Shown here: positions 46,969 through 54,398 of the stretch, in pieces
Numbering within the stretch: position 1 is the stretch's first letter
Layout of the letters: every line of letters begins with the position of its first letter
Source of the DNA: H17-190 sp034435615
Lineage (GTDB): Bacteria; Chloroflexota; Dehalococcoidia; SM23-28-2; HRBIN24
Length of the DNA: 56,942 bases
Direction: 5' to 3'
Assembly (NCBI GenBank): GCA_034435615.1
Contig: DAOTWZ010000090.1
Location: forward strand, 1 to 56,942
Notes under the pieces: model-generated
What the model saw: only the letters and a program-made list of their open reading frames with translations
The model's database searches: none
Told to the model about the DNA's origin: nothing
Position numbers and translations under genes: made by a program

Positions 46969-47814
46969 ATGCCCAGCCGTGCCGACCTCCACACCCACAG
47001 CACCTATTCCGATGGTGTCCTGACCCCTCGCCAACTGCTGGAGCTGGCCTACCGTCGTGGCGTGAGGGTGCTGGCCCTCACCGACCATGACACCACCGAC
47101 GGGATCCCTGAGGCCCTGGAGGCGGCCCGCCACTACCCGGACCTCCTCCTGATACCGGGCATAGAGATGAGCACCGACGTCCCCGGCAACGAGGTGCACG
47201 TCCTGGGCTACTTCATCGACTGGCAGGACGAGGAGTTCCAGCGAGAGCTGGCGCGTCTGCGGGACTCCCGCTACGTGCGAGCGCGGCGCATGGTGGAGCG
47301 CCTGGCCCAACTGGGCGCCCCCGTCTCCTGGGAGCGGGTGCTGGAGATCGCCGGCGACGGGGCCATCGGCCGGCCCCACATCGCCCAGGCGCTGGTGGAG
47401 GCCGGCCACGTGCGGGATGTCAACGAGGCGTTCCAGCGCTACCTCTCCCGCAACGGCCCCGCCTACGTGGAGCGGGAGCGGATGAGCGCCACCGAGGTCG
47501 TCCGCCTTATAGGGAGCGTGGGAGGCCTGGCAGCGCTGGCCCACCCCCGGGAGCTTATGGACCAGCTGGACCACCTCCTGCCAGAGCTCAAGGCGGCGGG
47601 GCTCATCGGCATGGAGGTCTACTACCAGGACTACACGCCGGAGGAGATAGAGACGCTGCGCTCCTGGGCGGAGCGCTTCGGCCTCCTGCCCCTGGGCGGG
47701 AGCGACTACCACGGCCTGGGCGGTCCACAGCAGCGGGAGCCCGGCGACATCCCTTTGCCAGACGAACCGGTGCAGCGGCTGCTGGAGATGGCCTCTGCCC
47801 GGGGGCGCGTCTAG
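46969..47814 (+). CDS. PHP-domain phosphoesterase (RNase AM/YciV-like)
   Basis: This 281-residue PHP protein has ADLHTHSTYSDGVLTPRQLL, LALTDHDTTDGIPEALEAA, IPGIEMSTDVPGNEVHVLGY and GGSDYHG metal-binding blocks. A helical insert lies between residues 75 and 165 (RARRMVERLAQLGAPVSWER, then GRPHIAQALVEAGHVRD). That insert is typical of YciV-type 3',5'-nucleoside bisphosphate phosphatases that also mature rRNA 5' ends. It starts one base after ymdB stops and belongs to the rny-ymdB operon. An RNA turnover role is consistent but not proven. Confidence 0.92.
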   Translation: MPSRADLHTHSTYSDGVLTPRQLLELAYRRGVRVLALTDHDTTDGIPEALEAARHYPDLLLIPGIEMSTDVPGNEVHVLGYFIDWQDEEFQRELARLRDSRYVRARRMVERLAQLGAPVSWERVLEIAGDGAIGRPHIAQALVEAGHVRDVNEAFQRYLSRNGPAYVERERMSATEVVRLIGSVGGLAALAHPRELMDQLDHLLPELKAAGLIGMEVYYQDYTPEEIETLRSWAERFGLLPLGGSDYHGLGGPQQREPGDIPLPDEPVQRLLEMASARGRV

Positions 47815-48053
47815 CGCAGGAAGAGGCTGGTCACCACCAGCCCCGCCATGATGGCGGCGGTGACCAGGCCCACCCACCGCAGGTCGGCCAGGACGTGGCT
47901 GTAGTCCCGGAAGAGGTGGCGTTCCCGTAGCGGAGGGGGCGCCGCCGGCTCGGCGGCCTCCTCCCTCGCCACGGCGATGGGGGCGCTGCTGGCGCTGGCC
48001 GGCGGCCTGGGCGTCAGCTCCTGGTAGCGGCGGCGACGACGCTTGCGGCCCAC
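47811..48053 (-). CDS. Small basic tail-anchored membrane protein
   Basis: This 80-residue protein has a lysine/arginine-rich N-terminus (GRKRRRRRYQEL), an Ala/Pro-rich middle and one C-terminal membrane helix (WVGLVTAAIMAGLVVTSLFL) ending in Arg, so the bulk faces the cytoplasm. Small proteins with a conserved DYSHVLADLRW-like segment before the helix occur in related bacteria, but I know of no function. GTG 48053 has GAGGAG upstream, and TATAAT (complement of 48072-48077) is a plausible -10. Its stop shares the palindrome CTAG with the convergent PHP gene's stop. Confidence 0.68.
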   Translation of the reverse strand: MGRKRRRRRYQELTPRPPASASSAPIAVAREEAAEPAAPPPLRERHLFRDYSHVLADLRWVGLVTAAIMAGLVVTSLFLR

Positions 48054-48071
48054 GGTCCTCTCCTCAAGCGC

Positions 48072-48077
48072 ATTATA
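48072..48077 (-). promoter_or_regulatory. -10 element for the tail-anchored protein gene
   Basis: TATAAT on the minus strand within CGCTATAATGCG, 19 bases before the GTG start. No clear -35. Confidence 0.5.
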
Positions 48078-48101
48078 GCGGGGCCGCCTTCCCGCTGCAT
48101 A

Positions 48102-48107
48102 TTGACG
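48102..48107 (+). promoter_or_regulatory. Possible -35 of the tRNA-Asp promoter
   Basis: TTGACG, followed after about 19 bases by AAAATA as a weak -10, ending 14 bases before the tRNA. The same TTGACG hexamer serves rny. Confidence 0.4.
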
Positions 48108-48145
48108 CCACCGGCCTGACCGTTGGAAAATAGCGTAGGAGCCGC

Positions 48146-48221
48146 GGCCCCGTGGTGTAGCGGCCAACATGCCGCCTTGTCAAGGCGGAGATCGCGGGTT
48201 CGAGTCCCGTCGGGGCCGCCA
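48146..48221 (+). tRNA. tRNA-Asp (GTC)
   Basis: This 76-base tRNA folds completely: acceptor GGCCCCG (48146-48152) with CGGGGCC (48211-48217), anticodon stem CCGCC/GGCGG around the loop TTGTCAA with anticodon GTC at 48179-48181, and T-arm CGGGTTCGAGTCCCG. The CCA end is encoded (48219-48221). It stands alone and is not an obvious integration site; no repeat of its 3' end was noticed. Confidence 0.97.
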
Positions 48222-48300
48222 AATTCTTTTGGCCCTCTTCAGCCGGCCCTCCCGGCCGGCAGAGCGAGCGGTCAGCAGGGGAAGCGGGGGAGGCGAGGAG

Positions 48301-48684
48301 GTGGCCACGGGGAGAGGGGCGGGTCGCGAGGAGAGACCCCTGCTGGTGCCTGAAGACGTCCGCGCACTCCTCCACCCCTCAGCCATCGACACGCTGCGCC
48401 AGTTGGGACCTCAACGCCAGGAGAGCTTCCTGTGGGAGTACCGGCACCGCTGCAAGCGGGTGGGAACAGCCTACCTCTGGTGGATGCTTCCGCCCATCCT
48501 CAGCCCCCACTACGGCTATCTGGACAGGTGGCCCCTCCAGTTCGTCTACTGGCTCACCCTGGGCGGGCTCGGCCTGTGGTGGCTGCTGGACGGCTTCCGG
48601 CTACCTCGAATGGTCCGGGAGGCCAACGTCGTCATCGCCGACCGCCTGGTGAGAGAGGTCGTCGTCACCAGTCGCTCCCCCTGA
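48301..48684 (+). CDS. TM2-like small membrane protein
   Basis: This 127-residue protein has two membrane helices near residues 60-105. The segment HYGYLDRWPLQFVYWLTL followed by GGLGLWWLLDGFRLPRMV resembles TM2 domains (Tyr/Gly turn, then GG-x-G-x-W-x-x-D), with a cytoplasmic N-terminal helix (LLHPSAIDTLRQLGPQRQ). GTG 48301 follows GGGGGAGG by seven bases; GTG 48346 is an alternative. It lies 80 bases after the tRNA on the same strand and may be read from its promoter. Function unknown. Confidence 0.7.
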   Translation: MATGRGAGREERPLLVPEDVRALLHPSAIDTLRQLGPQRQESFLWEYRHRCKRVGTAYLWWMLPPILSPHYGYLDRWPLQFVYWLTLGGLGLWWLLDGFRLPRMVREANVVIADRLVREVVVTSRSP

Positions 48685-48728
48685 CGGCACGTCGCCTTCC
48701 ACGGCCCGCCCTCCTGGGGGCTCTCGCC

Positions 48729-48758
48729 TTGCCCTGGCCGCTCCGGATTACATATAAT
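48729..48758 (+). promoter_or_regulatory. Promoter of the CoA-transferase gene
   Basis: TTGCCC at 48729-48734, 18-base spacer, perfect TATAAT at 48753-48758. The start near 48765 excludes an in-frame GTG at 48763 and supports GTG 48808. Confidence 0.6.
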
Positions 48759-48807
48759 CGCCGTGACTGCCCGAGACGCCGCCACCGTCCTGGAAAGGGG
48801 TGATAGC

Positions 48808-50019
48808 GTGAGCAAGAGGCTACCGCTGGAAGGGATCCGCGTCGCCGATCTGACCATCTGGATCCAGGGGCCCCTCGCCTCCGCCATCCTGGCCGACCTG
48901 GGCGCCGAGGTAGTCAAGATCGAGAAGCCAGGGATGGGGGACTTCTCCCGCGGCACCACCAGCCTCTTCGGCCAGCCCAACGTCACGCCCAGCGGCCACA
49001 ACCTGCTGTGGGAGGCAGGCAACCGCAACAAGAAGGCGGTAGCCATCAACCTCTATCACCCCAAGGGGCGGGAGGCCTTCTACCGCCTCCTGGAGAAGTG
49101 CGATGTCCTGGTGACCAACCTGAGCCCCCAGGCGCTACGACAGATGGGCGCCGACGAGGAGACGGTGCGCCAGCGCGTCCCGGACATCATCTACGCCCGG
49201 GCCAGCGGCTTCGGCCCTCGCGGGCCCTACGCCGAAGACCCCTGTCAGGACACGGCCGGCATGGCCCGCTCCGCCTTCATGTACGTCTGCGCCACCGCTG
49301 ACGGCGAGCCCGTCTACCCGCCAGGCGCCCTCAGCGACGTCCTCTCCGCCACCATGCTGGCCTTCGGCGTGGTGACGGCCCTCCTGGGACGGGAGCGCAC
49401 GGGCGAGACGCCGGAGATCGTCTACGCCTCCCAGATGAGCACCATGATGTGGACCGCCATGTTCCACGTCATGCTCCACGCCAACGCTGGCCTGGAGTAC
49501 GCCCCCTTTGACCGCACCGACGTGGCCAATCCCCTCATGAACATCTACAAGTGCGGCGACGGCAAGTGGATCGCCCTGGGCCTCTTCTTGAGCCAGCGCT
49601 TCTGGCCCGACTTCTGCGAGGTGACGGGGCTGGAGCACCTGCGGGAAGACCCGCGCTTCGCCACCGACGAGGCCCGCTACGAGAACCGCAAAGAGCTCAT
49701 TTCCATCATCGACCAGGCCATGCTGAAGCGGCCCCGCCACGAGTGGGAGGAGCTGTTCCGCCAGCGCGGCTTCTGGTTCTCGGTGGTGAACCGCCCCTCC
49801 GACCTGATCAACGACCCCCAGGTGGTGGCCAACAACTACATCGTCTCCCTGGCGGACGGCTTCAAGGCTCCCGCCCTCCCCTTCGAGCTGGTGGGTATGG
49901 AGCCGCGACGCCAGGGGCCCCCCGAGTTCGGCCAGCACACGGACCAGGTGCTGCAGGAGGTCTGCGGCTACTCCTGGGACGACATCGTAGCTATGAAGGC
50001 GGAGAACGCCGTCTGGTGA
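48808..50019 (+). CDS. CaiB/BaiF (family III) CoA-transferase
   Basis: This 403-residue protein has the family opening PLEGIRVADLTIWIQGPLAS followed by LGAEVVKIEKPGMGD, NRNKKAVAINLYHPKGREAF, the central YAEDPCQDTAGMARSAF with the likely catalytic Asp, and the C-terminal NPLMNIYKCGDGKWIALG. These enzymes move CoA between carboxylic acids, often for substrate activation. GTG 48808 has AAAGGGG upstream. It converges on the men operon but belongs to no visible pathway; substrate unknown. Confidence 0.92.
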   Translation: MSKRLPLEGIRVADLTIWIQGPLASAILADLGAEVVKIEKPGMGDFSRGTTSLFGQPNVTPSGHNLLWEAGNRNKKAVAINLYHPKGREAFYRLLEKCDVLVTNLSPQALRQMGADEETVRQRVPDIIYARASGFGPRGPYAEDPCQDTAGMARSAFMYVCATADGEPVYPPGALSDVLSATMLAFGVVTALLGRERTGETPEIVYASQMSTMMWTAMFHVMLHANAGLEYAPFDRTDVANPLMNIYKCGDGKWIALGLFLSQRFWPDFCEVTGLEHLREDPRFATDEARYENRKELISIIDQAMLKRPRHEWEELFRQRGFWFSVVNRPSDLINDPQVVANNYIVSLADGFKAPALPFELVGMEPRRQGPPEFGQHTDQVLQEVCGYSWDDIVAMKAENAVW

Positions 50020-50067
50020 GGCGGACCGCCGCGCCCTGACGCCGTCGCCCGCCCGCTCCCGCCGGGC

Positions 50068-51570
50068 CTAGGCGCTCCCCGCGGGCCAGCCTTCACGCAG
50101 CGCCCGGCGCAAAAGCTTGCCGGCGGCGTTGCGCGGCAGCGAGGGGACGATGCGGAAGCACCGGGGCACCTTGTAGCCGGCCAGTCGCTCCCGGCAGAAG
50201 CGGGCCAGCTCGTCGCCGTCGACGGCGCAGCCCGGCCGGAGCACCACGGCCGCCGCCACCGTCTGGCCCCAGCGCTCGTCCGGCAGTCCTATCACCGCCG
50301 CGTCGGCCACCGCCGGGTGCTGGCGAAGGACAGCCTCCACCTCCGCCGGGTAGACGTTCTCGCCGCCGGAGACGATCAGGTCGTCCCGGCGATCCAGGAC
50401 ATAGAGGTAGCCCTCCTGGTCCAGGTAGCCGATGTCTCCCGTGTGGAGCCAGCCGTCTCGCAGGGCCCGCGCTGTCTCCTCGGGGCGACCGAAGTAGCCC
50501 GCCATCACCGTCGGCCCCCGGACCAGGATCTCGCCCGCCTCCCCCGGGGGCAGGGGCCGGCCAGCCTCGTCGGCGATGCGCACCGCCACGGGGAACAGGG
50601 GCCGGCCGGCGGAGCCCAGCTTGCGAAGGGCATCGGCCGGGGCCAGAGTCGTCACCTGGGAGGCCGCCTCCGTCAGGCCGTAGGTCTGGACGGCGGGGAT
50701 GCCATGGCGGGCGCACTCCTCCAGCAAGGGGCGGGGCACCGGCCCGCCTCCTACCAGCACACAGCGCAGGGTGGGAGGATAGGGCCGCTCCCCTCTCTCC
50801 TCCAGCATCCGCTGGAGCATGGTGCTCACCACCGAGACGATGGTCACGCCGCGGCCATCGATGGCCTCGTTGACGGCGGCGGCATCGAACCCGTCCTGTA
50901 GGACGACGGGGATGCCGTAAACGACGGAGCGGATGAGGATGGCCAGACCGCCCACGTGGAAGAGGGGCAGGCAGGCCAGCCAGCGGTCGTCCTCCCGCAG
51001 CCCCAGGTTCAGGACGGAGCCGATGGCGTTCCAGAGGTGGTTGCCGAAGGTGAGCATGGCGCCCTTCGGCCGGCCGGTGGTGCCGGAGGTGTAGATGATG
51101 CTGTGGACGCTGGAGAGGTCGATGGTCTCGGGCGCCGCCACCGCCTCGCTGTCGTCGCCGGTCGTGCCCACATCCAGGAGACGCAGGCCCGGGACGGCCT
51201 CGACCAGCTCACGCGCCCGCTGCGCGTTGGCGCGGTCGTGGGCCAGCAGGGAGGCGCCGCAGTCCCGCACCTGCCAGGCCAGTTCGGAGGCGGTGAGACG
51301 CAGGTTGAGGGGGACGAGGACGCCCCCCAGACGGGGCACCGCCCAGGCCGCCAGGACGAAGGCCGGGCCGTTGCGGGCCATGAGGGCCACGCGGTCCCCC
51401 GGGGCGACGCCGGCCCTGGCCAGCCGCCCCGCCAGGGCAGCCACCCTCCTTTCCAGGCCAGCGAAGCTCCACACGGCATCGCCCCACAGGAGGGCCGGTG
51501 TCCGGGGCGACAGGCGAGACCGCTGGGCCAGCCACTCTGGGGTGTGCGTTCCCGGAGGGGGCCAGGTCAC
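50068..51570 (-). CDS. menE: o-Succinylbenzoate-CoA ligase (acyl-CoA synthetase)
   Basis: This 500-residue ANL-superfamily ligase has the AMP-binding signature SIIYTSGTTGRPKGAMLTF, VQTYGLTEAASQVT, GWLHTGDIGYLDQEGYLYV and the C-terminal lysine region LPRNAAGKLLRR. It activates o-succinylbenzoate to its CoA ester. Alone it could be a generic acyl-CoA synthetase, but it overlaps menC as GTGA and ends the menaquinone operon, so MenE is most likely. Confidence 0.9.
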   Translation of the reverse strand: MTWPPPGTHTPEWLAQRSRLSPRTPALLWGDAVWSFAGLERRVAALAGRLARAGVAPGDRVALMARNGPAFVLAAWAVPRLGGVLVPLNLRLTASELAWQVRDCGASLLAHDRANAQRARELVEAVPGLRLLDVGTTGDDSEAVAAPETIDLSSVHSIIYTSGTTGRPKGAMLTFGNHLWNAIGSVLNLGLREDDRWLACLPLFHVGGLAILIRSVVYGIPVVLQDGFDAAAVNEAIDGRGVTIVSVVSTMLQRMLEERGERPYPPTLRCVLVGGGPVPRPLLEECARHGIPAVQTYGLTEAASQVTTLAPADALRKLGSAGRPLFPVAVRIADEAGRPLPPGEAGEILVRGPTVMAGYFGRPEETARALRDGWLHTGDIGYLDQEGYLYVLDRRDDLIVSGGENVYPAEVEAVLRQHPAVADAAVIGLPDERWGQTVAAAVVLRPGCAVDGDELARFCRERLAGYKVPRCFRIVPSLPRNAAGKLLRRALREGWPAGSA

Positions 51571-52664
51571 AGGGATACCTCCCGCCAGGGGCCTCCGTAA
51601 CGGGCCAGGGCTTCCCCGTCCAGGGCGATGCCGAGGCCCGGCGCCCCGGTCAGTCGCATGGCCCCCCGCTCTACGACCGGGCCTGCTCTGACCAGGTCAT
51701 CGGCCAGTAGCCCCAGGGTGGCCAGGCCGTGGGCCAGCCCCGTATCCCCCAGGGAGGCAGCCAGATGGAGGGCCACCGCCGTCCCCACCCCGGAGTCGAT
51801 AGTGGTGGTTACGATGACCCCCACACCCCGGGCAAGCGCCACTCCGGCGATGCGCCGGGCCGCCAGAGGGCCGCCCAGCGTCATAGGCTTCAGCACCAGG
51901 GCATCGGCCGCACCGGCCCGGAGGGCCGCACAGGCCGCCTGGAGGCCGGTCACTTCCTCGTCCAGGGCGATGGCGACGCCACAAGAGCGACGGAGGCGGG
52001 CCGTCTCTCCCAGGTGGCCAGGGGGCAGCGGCTGCTCCACCAGCTCCAGGCCGCAGGGACGGAGGGACTCCAGCAACGCGCTCGCCTCCGCCAGTGACCA
52101 GGCGCCGTTGGCGTCCAGCCGTAGCCGCAAGTCCTGCCCCAGGGCCCGCCGGACCGCCGCCACCCGCCGCGCCTCCGCCTCCTGGCCGGGCAAGTCGCCC
52201 ACCTTGAGCTTCAGGCAGGGGAAACCGGCAGCGCGGGCGACCGCCGCCTGTCGCGCCGCCTGGAGCGTGGGGCCGCTGGCCAGGGCGTTCACCGGCACCA
52301 CAGTCTCCCGCCTTCCTCCCAGCAGGACGGCCACCGGGACGCCATCCCGACGGGCCAGGGCATCCAGGGCCGCCGTCTCCAGGGCGCAGGCCAGGGGGGG
52401 CGGAGCGTCGGGCCTCTCCAGCAGCCCCTCCACCGGCCGCCCCAGCAGGGCCGGGGCCAGGGCCAGGAGGGACTCTTCCAGGGCAGCCACAGCATCCGCC
52501 GATGCCGCCGGATGGGGCGACGCCTCGCCCAGCCCCTCGATGCCGGTGTCGGTACGGAGACGGACCAGGAGGCCCCCTCGCTGGCCTACGGGTCCCCTCG
52601 CCGTGACCAGCGGCCGGCGAAGGGGGACGCAAAAGCGGCTCCAGGCTATGGCTGTGGCCCTCAC
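51567..52664 (-). CDS. menC: o-Succinylbenzoate synthase
   Basis: This 365-residue enolase-superfamily enzyme has the catalytic K-x-K (FPCLKLKVGD), metal ligands LRLDANGAWS, LELVEQPLPPG and AIALDEEVT, and the second lysine VLKPMTLGG. It dehydrates SHCHC to o-succinylbenzoate. It starts at GTG 52664, overlapping the menA stop; the frame extends upstream across menA but without family similarity. A dipeptide epimerase is an alternative fold relative, made unlikely by context. Confidence 0.92.
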   Translation of the reverse strand: MRATAIAWSRFCVPLRRPLVTARGPVGQRGGLLVRLRTDTGIEGLGEASPHPAASADAVAALEESLLALAPALLGRPVEGLLERPDAPPPLACALETAALDALARRDGVPVAVLLGGRRETVVPVNALASGPTLQAARQAAVARAAGFPCLKLKVGDLPGQEAEARRVAAVRRALGQDLRLRLDANGAWSLAEASALLESLRPCGLELVEQPLPPGHLGETARLRRSCGVAIALDEEVTGLQAACAALRAGAADALVLKPMTLGGPLAARRIAGVALARGVGVIVTTTIDSGVGTAVALHLAASLGDTGLAHGLATLGLLADDLVRAGPVVERGAMRLTGAPGLGIALDGEALARYGGPWREVSL

Positions 52665-53557
52665 AACGCCAGCCCCACACCGAGTAGGGCGCCGAAGAGC
52701 AGGTGCAACCGCGCCGTCTGCTTCAACACCGGGTTCAGGGCCCGGCCGCTGGTGCCCCCCAGGACGGAGCGCAGCAGACGCAGGGCCAGGGGCAGGGTGA
52801 GGACGGGGAGGAAGGCCCAGGGGGAGGCCCCGGCGTGCAGGAGGAGCGGCAGCAGAAGATAGGCCAGGGCCAGGAAGGCAGCGTACTGGAGGCGTGTGCG
52901 CTGCGGGCCCAGGAGGACGGCCAGCGTCACCTTGCGGGCCCGACGGTCCGTCTCGATGTCCCGCAGGTTGTTGACGACCAGAATGGCCGTCACCAGCAGC
53001 CCTACCGGCAACGATGCCAGGAAGGCTACGGGAGCGAACTCGTCGGTGTGAAGGTAGTAGGTGCCGGTCACCGCCGCCACGCCGAAGAAGAGAAAGCAGA
53101 CCAGATCGCCCAGGGCGTGGTAGCCGTAGGGCCAGGGGCCGCCGGTATAGGTGAGGCCAGCCAGGATAGCCCCTGCGCCGATGAGGAGGACGGGCCAGCC
53201 CCCCAGGACCACCAGGTACAGGCCCACCGCCGCCGCCAGCCCGAAGACGATATAGGTGGCGGCCCGCACCTGCCCCGGCGAGAGGAGGCCCTGCGCCGTG
53301 ACCCTGGGCGGGCCGAGGCGGTCGCTGGTGTCGGCGCCCCGCTGGTAGTCGGCCAGATCGTTGGCCAGGTTGGTGCCCACCTGGATGAGGAGGGCAGCTA
53401 CCAGGGCGGCCGCCATGACGTGGGGACGGAACTCCTCCCTGGCAGCGGCGCCGCTGCCCACCAGGACGGGGGCGACCGCCGCCGCCAGGGTGGCCGGGCG
53501 GGCCGCCATCAGCCACACCGCCCAGGACGATGGCCGGCGCAGGACGGTGCTGTCCAC
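52661..53557 (-). CDS. menA: 1,4-Dihydroxy-2-naphthoate prenyltransferase
   Basis: This 298-residue UbiA-superfamily membrane enzyme has about eight or nine helices. The first Asp-rich motif is TNLANDLADYQRGADT and the second is NNLRDIETDRRARK; both bind magnesium-pyrophosphate of the polyprenyl donor. It attaches the isoprenoid tail in menaquinone synthesis. It starts at GTG 53557, nine bases after menB. Alternative UbiA-type roles are unlikely inside this operon. Confidence 0.93.
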   Translation of the reverse strand: MDSTVLRRPSSWAVWLMAARPATLAAAVAPVLVGSGAAAREEFRPHVMAAALVAALLIQVGTNLANDLADYQRGADTSDRLGPPRVTAQGLLSPGQVRAATYIVFGLAAAVGLYLVVLGGWPVLLIGAGAILAGLTYTGGPWPYGYHALGDLVCFLFFGVAAVTGTYYLHTDEFAPVAFLASLPVGLLVTAILVVNNLRDIETDRRARKVTLAVLLGPQRTRLQYAAFLALAYLLLPLLLHAGASPWAFLPVLTLPLALRLLRSVLGGTSGRALNPVLKQTARLHLLFGALLGVGLAL

Positions 53558-53566
53558 GGCCTCCCT

Positions 53567-54385
53567 CTAGGGACGCCAGGGGAAGCGGGAGAAATCGGGC
53601 TTGCGCTTCTCCAGGAAGGCCTGCTTCCCCTCCTTGGCCTCGTCCGTCATGTAGTAGAGCATGGTGGCGTCTCCGGCCAGTTGCTGCAGGCCGGCCAGGC
53701 CATCGGTGTCGGCGTTGAAGGCCGCCTTCAGGGCACGGATGGCGATGGGGCTCTTCTCCAAGATCTCCTTCGCCCACTTCACCGTCTCCTCCTCCAGCCG
53801 CTCCAGCGGGACGACGGCGTTGACCAGCCCCATCTCCAACGCCTCCTTGGCGGAGTACTGGCGACAGAGGAACCAGATCTCCTTCGCCTTCTTCTGGCCG
53901 ACGATGCGGGCCAGGATGGTGGAGCCGTAGCCGGCGTCGAAGCTGCCCACCCGCGGCCCCGTCTGTCCGAAGATGGCGTTGTCAGCGGCGATGGTCAGGT
54001 CGCACAGGGTGGCCAGAACGTTGCCGCCGCCGATGCAGTAGCCGGCCACCATGGCGATGACCGGCTTGGGGAGGTAGCGGATCTGTTTCTGGACGTCCAG
54101 GGCATTGAGGCGGGGGACGTTGTCCTCGCCCACGTAGCCGCCCTCGCCCCGCACGCTCTGGTCGCCGCCGGAGCAGAAGGCCTCCGTGCCCGCCCCGGTG
54201 AGGATGACCACGCCGATGGACTGGTCCTCCCGGGCGTCGGCCAGGGCATCCGATATCTCGAAGAGGGTCTTGGGGCGGAAGGCATTGCGCACGTGGGGGC
54301 GGTTAATGGTGATCTTGGCGATCCCCTCCGCCTTCTCGTAGATGATGTCCTCGTAGTCGCGCACCTTCTGCCAGGCTAGGGGCAT
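53567..54385 (-). CDS. menB: 1,4-Dihydroxy-2-naphthoyl-CoA synthase
   Basis: This 272-residue crotonase-fold enzyme has ITINRPHVRNAFRPKT, the oxyanion segment AFCSGGDQSVRG, AGYCIGGGNVLATLCDL and the diagnostic FGQTGPRVGSFDAGYG. It closes the second naphthoquinone ring from succinylbenzoyl-CoA. ATG 54385 follows GAGGAGGTGACG, the strongest ribosome binding site of the operon. Full length, 13 bases after menD. Confidence 0.96.
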   Translation of the reverse strand: MPLAWQKVRDYEDIIYEKAEGIAKITINRPHVRNAFRPKTLFEISDALADAREDQSIGVVILTGAGTEAFCSGGDQSVRGEGGYVGEDNVPRLNALDVQKQIRYLPKPVIAMVAGYCIGGGNVLATLCDLTIAADNAIFGQTGPRVGSFDAGYGSTILARIVGQKKAKEIWFLCRQYSAKEALEMGLVNAVVPLERLEEETVKWAKEILEKSPIAIRALKAAFNADTDGLAGLQQLAGDATMLYYMTDEAKEGKQAFLEKRKPDFSRFPWRP

Positions 54386-54398
54386 GACGTCACCTCCT

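Noticed and set aside
48146..48221. tRNA gene as an integration site of a mobile element
   Set aside because: No integrase, no repeated 3' tRNA end and no composition shift were noticed nearby.
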